From the NCBI GenBank assembly GCA_034638255.1, contig JAWPGT010000032.1, positions 225,903-289,902 of the forward strand: a stretch of DNA of 64,000 nucleotides, in the 5' to 3' direction. Below are positions 58,141 through 64,000 of the stretch, piece after piece. The DNA is from Coprinus comatus. Lineage: Eukaryota; Basidiomycota; Agaricomycetes; Agaricales; Agaricaceae. The notes under the pieces were generated by a model. It was given only the letters and a program-made list of their open reading frames with translations. It made no database searches and was not told the origin of the DNA. Every line of letters begins with the position of its first letter. Within the stretch, counting starts at the first letter, position 1. Both the position numbers and the translations under genes were made by a program.

Positions 58141-58791
58141 GGTCAGTGGTGTGGTATTACTCGTCCTCGTCCTTTTCATCCTTTCATTCACACTCGCACT
58201 CGTGTAACACCCTCTTTTCGACCCCTCCGCATTTGGTGATTTCGCTCTCATGTAGTCCGTGTCCGTGCATCGGTCGCATTTTGGCTCAGATTTTGGGAGG
58301 GTTGATGTAGATAGCACAACTGCGTAGCAGTAACTCGTAATTGTCACTGTTTCAGTATCAAAGTTCTTGCTTGTGTATCTAGATATCCAGTGGAGGTTCT
58401 AGAGAGAAAGAAAAGCTCTTGAGGTGATGTCAATGTCGATTGAAAACCATAATAACAGGTACAGCCTGAGATTAGAACACCTGCTGTGAAAAGCAAAGAG
58501 ACGAGTTCAAAACAAAGTCGTAAGGGCGTACACGTAAACTACGTCATCGCGGCAGAACCTCATTCCCATTATCATTGTCATCATAGCATCCTGGTCGTAT
58601 CCGGATTCCGCATGAGTCTCCCAAGTCTTATCATGCATAAGTTCCATACAGGTTCTGAGCAACACTACTCACAGACTTAACCGGTAGTCCACTTTTGTCG
58701 ATGGTGGTAGAGAACTGAGGTCTGTTGAACGGTGTCACAAGAGTCAGGCGTTAATGCGAGTCTTTAGTAGTACCTTAGACTGTAGAAGTGC

Positions 58792-58930
58792 AACCGTATA
58801 ATACGGTACACGGTACCGTACCGTAAGAGCGATCAAGTAGCCTCAATACGGTACGGTTGACGGTACGGATTGTACCGTACTGTACCGTATTTTTTTGCCC
58901 GTCGACGGCCGTATAGACGGTAGACGGTCA
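58792..58930 (+). repeat. Dense TACGGTACGG / CCGTACCGTA palindromic block
   Basis: About 140 bp contains at least nine copies of CGGTAC or GTACCG in both orientations (ATACGGTACACGGTACCG; ATACGGTACGGTTGACGGTA; TGTACCGTACTGTACCGTAT), then CGTCGACGG. The block can fold on itself. It resembles the subterminal repeats of some DNA transposons, but no matching opposite end was found within 2 kb. Confidence 0.75.
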
Positions 58931-59389
58931 TGACATCATATGTATATTAAAAGCAATGGGCACACAGTGTGATAAGAATATCGAGTAAGTATGAAGTCTC
59001 ACACTCGAGTAACGATAAGAGTATGAGGTTTCCAGCTGTGCTGGTACACTATATATACGAAAACGAGCAGTCTAGCAGAAAAGTCCGTATCGCAAATAAT
59101 AAAGAAAACTGCTCCAAGACAAAGAAGAGAATAACCGTGTCCGAAGAGACATGGACACAATCCCGGTCCATCCTCAAAGAAATTATACACCCGACGCACA
59201 TCACATCAATCACCCGACGTGTCCAGTCCATCCCGACTCGGCACGCATTTGTCATTCTTACAAGTGTTGCAACCAAAAAACATTACTGGGAATTCATTAC
59301 CAGCAAGCTCACCTCTATATCAGAACGATCAGTATCATATCAGAAGAAGTACGAATTGTTTTTGATTTGTGTAATATTAACTGATTTCG

Positions 59390-59550
59390 AAGTGTACAGC
59401 AGTTCGGGAAAATATGAAGCCCTTGTAACAACTACAGGTGAAGATGATGGAGGTGATATTGTATTAGATGGTGATTCTGCTAATATAGATATGGGTGACT
59501 TGGGTGATGATGGTGAAGAAGCTGATGAGAGAGAATTAGAAGATGATTAA
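59390..59550 (+). pseudogene. Possible transposase C-terminal fragment
   Basis: Open frame with SSSGKYEALVTTT then a strongly acidic tail (DDGGDIVLDG..DDGEEADERELEDD) and a stop at 59550. hAT transposases often end in such an acidic tail after an FSSGK-type dimerisation motif, as the 9.3-9.6 kb element here does. With the palindromic block 450 bp upstream, it may be a remnant of a second DNA transposon. The evidence is weak. Confidence 0.3.
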
Positions 59551-60436
59551 ATAGATTGATAGAACCTTTTTAAACTTATGAATATATCTATTTATTTTTT
59601 TCATTATTTCGTTTCATCAGTTGACAGTTACTGGTCGGAGTCCGAAAAAGATTTAACATGGAATCCTTTCTCTTATTATGCACTATTTAATTGCAAAATG
59701 ACTCAAAAATAAACAATATATCAAGGAAAAAACGATGCAGGGAATATGTCATATAAGGGGGAAATTTGATATCTGGGCTAGAGGTCTATCAGATGTTCGG
59801 GTCCACTAGACATCAATTTAGCTTGAGTAGTGAACTCTAATCAGATGTTATACACATCATTACCAAACGTCTCACAAACAGATTATGAGACTCCATCATC
59901 AAACATCTTTTGGAACTCAGATCAGGTATGCGGTGTAGTCTTATTTACTATATGACACTCTGATACTGTGGATCTGTCCAACCTCAAGCCTTTCTACTTC
60001 TATTACTACCCCATACCAGTGGGCGTGGTACACCGTACATCAAAGTGATATTTGTTATCTTCCAGGGTAAGCAGTACTAAAATAAACACCACTGATGACA
60101 TCCATAACATCAGCTCCGGAAGGGATTGGTTCGCCGTATCATTGATACGAAGCCATAATCATCAGTGCATGTTGTCACCCCAAAATACTAATAGAACAGC
60201 TCCGCTCGACACATGGTAATACTAATGATGAGTCTCACCCGTTCTACGTGGTTTACGCATCTTATTTTTTTTTGTTGCTGATCATCATCTATGAATCCTT
60301 TTATCACCTTCCGTGCCAACAACTATAAAGGTATCTGATTCGAGTATTCTCGTAGGAACTCGAAATCAGGCCCTCAACTTGTTCTGAACAACCCACTCCG
60401 TTTACATCGTATTCTGCTCTCAACACCTGCTAAGAT
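59551..60436. other. Intergenic, promoter of copy C
   Basis: Contains ACTATAAAGG at about 60323, some 110 bp before the ATG. The interval after it (GAGTATTCTCGTAGGAACTCG) is related to the upstream of copy B, so the promoter was duplicated with the gene. Confidence 0.55.
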
Positions 60437-62567
60437 ATGGACGAGTATGGTTTAACAGCCGATGATTTGATACAAGACGTGAAATTTCTCCGACAACGAG
60501 GGTATATTTACTGTATTGAAGTTCCCTTTAACATCCTAAAATTGTGCTAATTCTACCTAACCATTGTTTTGTATCTTAGACTCTGCACTCACCATTTGTG
60601 CTTATGATTTCCTTTGCCGGTTGTCACACGAGGTATGTAATAATGTCCTTTAATAGCATATATTCACAATTGGCATTCTGTAGATCAAGTATATCCACAG
60701 GTGATTCGATTTCTGATAGTCCTGCGGGTTGATCTTGAATAACCAACTATTTACAGTCCCGGAACACAATGCTCATGGTCCAGGACTATCATTCATACCA
60801 TATACAACTCAATTGGAGCAATGACTTTATGCTATATCATGTAAGATATTTCACGTCTTCATCTTACTTCACAGTGTCATCTGATAGCCTGGATTGAAGA
60901 CTTATGCAATATAGTGGGTCAAATGTCAAAAGGATTATTCTGAGTTTTCGGATTTAAATCTTTGTTTAAAAAGGTGATCTAAACAGACCATCGACAAAAG
61001 TAAGTTTCCAGAATTCAGTTTCTCTTCTATATTCCGACAGGTACAATCTATTGTAGGCGTAAGTTGAATATGTTCATGGAGTCCTCCTTGCTAGAGGTTG
61101 ACACGTAGCAAAAAAAAAAGATGCATGATTAACAATGCCATATCCAACATGTGAGTATTCGAAGCTTCATTTGCATGTAGCTCTGGTATAACAGTATGGT
61201 TACCACTAGAATCGTAGAGGTATTGCTCCCAGGTGCCATCAAAACTCTACTGGTATCTCGGCTTCGTGCTTTATGGAACAACAGTTATCCAGGTAATGGA
61301 GTTTACATCTCTTTTCAGTATACTGTAGAACTCACCCTTGATAACTTTAGTTACAATTATACTCATCTTGGCAGTCATATGTAAGTGTCATTCAAGTCTA
61401 CCAACAAGTTCCGGCGGTACCCATTAACAAGCACAAATTATACATCAGTGGAAATTGGTGTATGTGACAGGTTCTTTCATACCGCTGGTAGTGTGCTAAG
61501 CATCGTATTACTAGGGTGGAATTGGCTCACTCATAATGACTGGGATTATGGATATGAAGTATTCGGTTTCAATTCCACCTCTCCATGGGTGCTACTATTC
61601 ATCGCCAGACTCAGTTTTTCAAATGTATGTGTATTATAGCATTGCATTGTGGTAAGTATACCCGATTTTACTAATTCAAAGTACACTGAAAACCAATATC
61701 TATTCAGGGGAGTCCGTGTATTTACTACAGGTATATTTACATTCTCCTACATCTTATCTTCACGGCTCAAGAATAAAAATAACCATTGGTTCAATAGGTA
61801 TTGAGGTAGTACTGACTCTTATCAAACTGTTCCATGTTCTCCATGACATAAAAGTAGGAGATACAGTCCGGACTAATATTAAGCACATCCGAAAAACAAC
61901 GCCGGTCATCTATGTGTTTTACCGGGATGGGACGCTTTATTTTATCCCGTGAGTATTTTTTTCTTACTAATCCCCGATTTTCTAGAATTGTTGAACATTA
62001 ACTATCTTGCATAAATAGAATATTTAGTAAGTTCACATCCCGAAAAGTACACGTATATTAAGTGCCAACAATCCAACAGTCATTAGTGCTATTGGTTTAG
62101 TGCAAGCAGTCAGTTTCCTCCGTCATTCATTAACTTTTGTTAGCTGGGCAACGTACGTTTCTACTTGGCTTTTCAACCATCCGATATTAATATTGTTACA
62201 TCTTAACAGGTGGCTTACAGTCATATATTACCTCTGTGTAAGTTCACACCTAATCACATTCATAAGTGATACTTAGGTACTTAATAAATAGGGAACTCGC
62301 TTGATCCTGAATCTACGTGAGGTGAACTGTAAGCTCACAGAAGGCTCAGTAGCTCAAAAACTGAGTACTTTGCGTTTTGGCGGAGATCCTCAGGCTGGTG
62401 GTTCGAGGGGAAGTGATGGTAATAGTCAATTTGGGCCGGATGGCCAAGATGAATATAACAACGAGTCAAATCGTAATGATGAACCAAGTGAGGCGGTGGA
62501 GGGGGTACAAGATGATATTGGTGTTCAACAGGACGTCGTAAGTGACATCGAGGAGACATTGCGTTAA
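60437..62567 (+). CDS. DUF6533-like multi-pass membrane protein, copy C
   Basis: Best preserved copy. Exons: MDEYGLTADDLIQDVKFLRQ|YSALTICAYDFLCRLSHE|IKYIH|SPGTQCSWSRTIIHTIYNSI (60437-60840), which keep frame through canonical GTATTG/GTATGT/GTGATT donors. Later exons include EVLLPGAIKTLLVSRLRALW (61220-61290), ASPW-like hydrophobic helices, IGIEVVLTLIKLFHVLHD and VIYVFYRDGTLYFIP (61900-61950), the family's RDG-x-[FL]-YF loop. The last exon has LILNLREVNCKLTEGSVAQK, a Gly/Asn-rich linker and an acidic tail ending at 62567. Predicted plasma-membrane protein of unknown function. The acidic tail of about 60 residues is longer than in copy A. The exons between 60840 and 61200 are uncertain. Confidence 0.62.
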
Positions 62568-63160
62568 AACGTACTTCTTTTAAACTATGTAGTACTCTCG
62601 AATATTTATTATTGTGCTGGATATCTTCAAGTATTGCTTTCCAATGTCCCACCCCTAGAAAGGACGTCTATCCCGGATATGGAGCCATTCTACAGGGAAG
62701 CAACCACCCCAAGTATTTCAGCCGCACGAACAGTATGATGATCCTCTTCTTCGTCAGACCTCAGCCTCATCCTTCAGATTAACATCATGTAAATAATTGA
62801 CTTGCATGTTCTTGCAAAGTGAACGTGTTTGCCCTAGTCCACTTCCTCTTGTTCCTGTTGCGGTTCTGCTTCGGATCCTCAACTTGGACTTGGACTTGGA
62901 CTTGAATTTCCTATCCAATTCTTCATTAATCCAATAGAGCGAGATATAACGATCTCCACAACATCCCCCCCTTAGACACCCTCATTCTTTCAAGTATCCA
63001 GGGTTTTCTCGCTCGGTAAAGGTTCTCTTCTTTCTTCTTGTTCCTGTTGCCTTTCTCTTTCATACTCGTGCTTGTCACGTTCAAGTTGTTATACCCAAAT
63101 CTTCCGACATTGTTACCAAAGGCATAGAATCCAAAATTCCATCTAAAAGTAGAGGAACCC
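62568..63160. other. Intergenic
   Basis: No gene recognised. A repeat of TTGGACTTGGACTTGGACTTG lies at about 62884-62904. Confidence 0.5.
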
Positions 63161-63311
63161 ATGAACACGTCTTCAGAACCCCTTTCGACTCCTCATCGGA
63201 TTCACATGATTGAGAATTATGCCAAGGGATTAGGATGAGATTGGGAAGTCGAAGGAATGCAAGGTATTGTAGTAGAATGTTCTTCCGATAATGACAGCTC
63301 CATTACGGTAT
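63161..63311 (+). pseudogene. Possible 5' exon with an in-frame TGA
   Basis: From ATG 63161 the frame reads MNTSSEPLSTPHRIHMIENY then AKGLG, a TGA at 63236-63238, and continues in the same frame DWEVEGMQGIVVECSSDNDS to a GTATGTAAG donor at 63309-63317. A good donor at the end of a frame that is open except for one TGA (from CGA by C-to-T) suggests a recently killed or misread gene. No family recognised. Confidence 0.3.
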
Positions 63312-63903
63312 GTAAGGGTCATTCATTGGTGGGCGGTGGGCGGTTGATTTCATGGAGAGCATTGAACATTGAGCAGAGACTAGATCGGTTGGGTCATGTA
63401 CCGTTGGTATCAGAGGTAAACAGGTTTATATATGCCATGGCCCATGCCTGAGTTACATCCCATAAGATCATCGGTTCTTTGAAGAATGTTTAACTAAACC
63501 TTTCAGTGTAGTAGATACTCCTTTACGGTAGATATTTCGAGTATCCGGTGGTTTTGGGGAAGAGTTAGAGAAGGTACCATGAGAACCTTCATCGACATTA
63601 GCGAGTATATGCGCTTTTTTCCATGACATTGCTCTGAGCATGTAGGGGTTTCAATTCCTCTTGCCAATATGGTACTTTGTATTCAATCTTTTTGTATTCG
63701 TGTGTTCCTGCTGCGTTGAAGTCTTCCATCCTCGTCACCACAGGCGTAGACTCAGGACAGGACCAGAATACTTCAAGAACCAATGGATTCTTTGACAAAA
63801 CCGCCATACATCCTTTTATTAAAGTGGCGACCACAGAAATCGTTTAACCAACTACAAAAACGTCCTGAAAATAACGATTAGTTCTTGTTCGTGTAATTTT
63901 CTT

Positions 63904-64000
63904 TTAATTCTTCTTACCAGCCCACTTCTTCAGCCTCTCCTTGGACGCCTGATACTGACACTCTTATTCCTGAAATTCTAACGAATTCACACATTCTCCA
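63904..64000 (-). CDS. Possible last exon of a gene running off the right edge
   Basis: On the minus strand the frame reads ECQYQASKERLKKWAGKKN and stops at 63904-63906, preceded by CAG acceptors (for example in GAATTTCAG). The basic, helical sequence looks coding, but too little is present to identify it. An open frame at 63598-63834 (minus) may belong to the next gene or be chance. Confidence 0.3.

Overview
This is nuclear DNA from a filamentous basidiomycete, most likely an Agaricomycete. Nearly every gene is broken by many 45-90 nt GT..AG introns. The gene content is typical of mushroom-forming fungi: F-box proteins with a leucine-rich tail, an etherase-type glutathione transferase, an AA14-like copper oxygenase, DUF6699- and DUF6533-like proteins, and a hAT transposon. 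There are no bacterial operons or CRISPR arrays. Gene models were joined by hand from splice signals and conserved motifs, so exon edges are inferences. Family names are recalled from motifs, not from searches.

Layout. 1-5 kb: 3' part of a GPI-type aspartic protease, an F-box protein and a GST. 5.4-9.8 kb: a complete hAT transposon with terminal repeats, an 8-bp target duplication and one in-frame stop in its transposase. 10-14.7 kb: mostly decayed or unrecognised sequence plus a small DUF7770-like gene. 14.7-18.2 kb: an APH/kinase-fold protein and a NiCoT nickel transporter. 19.6-39.4 kb: three related peroxisomal acyl-CoA ligase genes (one at 19.6 kb, two head-to-tail at 34.4 and 37.2 kb), all on the + strand. 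Between the first and the pair lie an F-box/zinc-finger gene, a proline-rich protein, a small membrane protein, a secreted T1-family ribonuclease and a CRAL-TRIO/RhoGAP protein. 39.8-44.7 kb: AA14-like oxygenase, tRNA-Ser(AGA) and a DUF6699 gene with a duplicated exon. 44.7-64 kb: gene-poor stretches holding a dispersed family of DUF6533-like membrane proteins (two apparently functional copies and one wreck), a 7-TM protein and a large RING ubiquitin ligase.

How the genes fit together. The three ligases share intron positions and end in SKL, SKL and AKL. They look like a locally duplicated peroxisomal carboxylic-acid activation set, of the kind used for beta-oxidation or aromatic-acid breakdown. 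With the etherase-type GST, the AA14-like oxygenase and the secreted protease and RNase, they suit a plant-matter-degrading lifestyle, though this is inference.

An important caution: three otherwise intact genes (RNase, third ligase, 7-TM protein) are each exactly one base short in an A/T run. This points to homopolymer errors in the assembly rather than to three independent pseudogenes.
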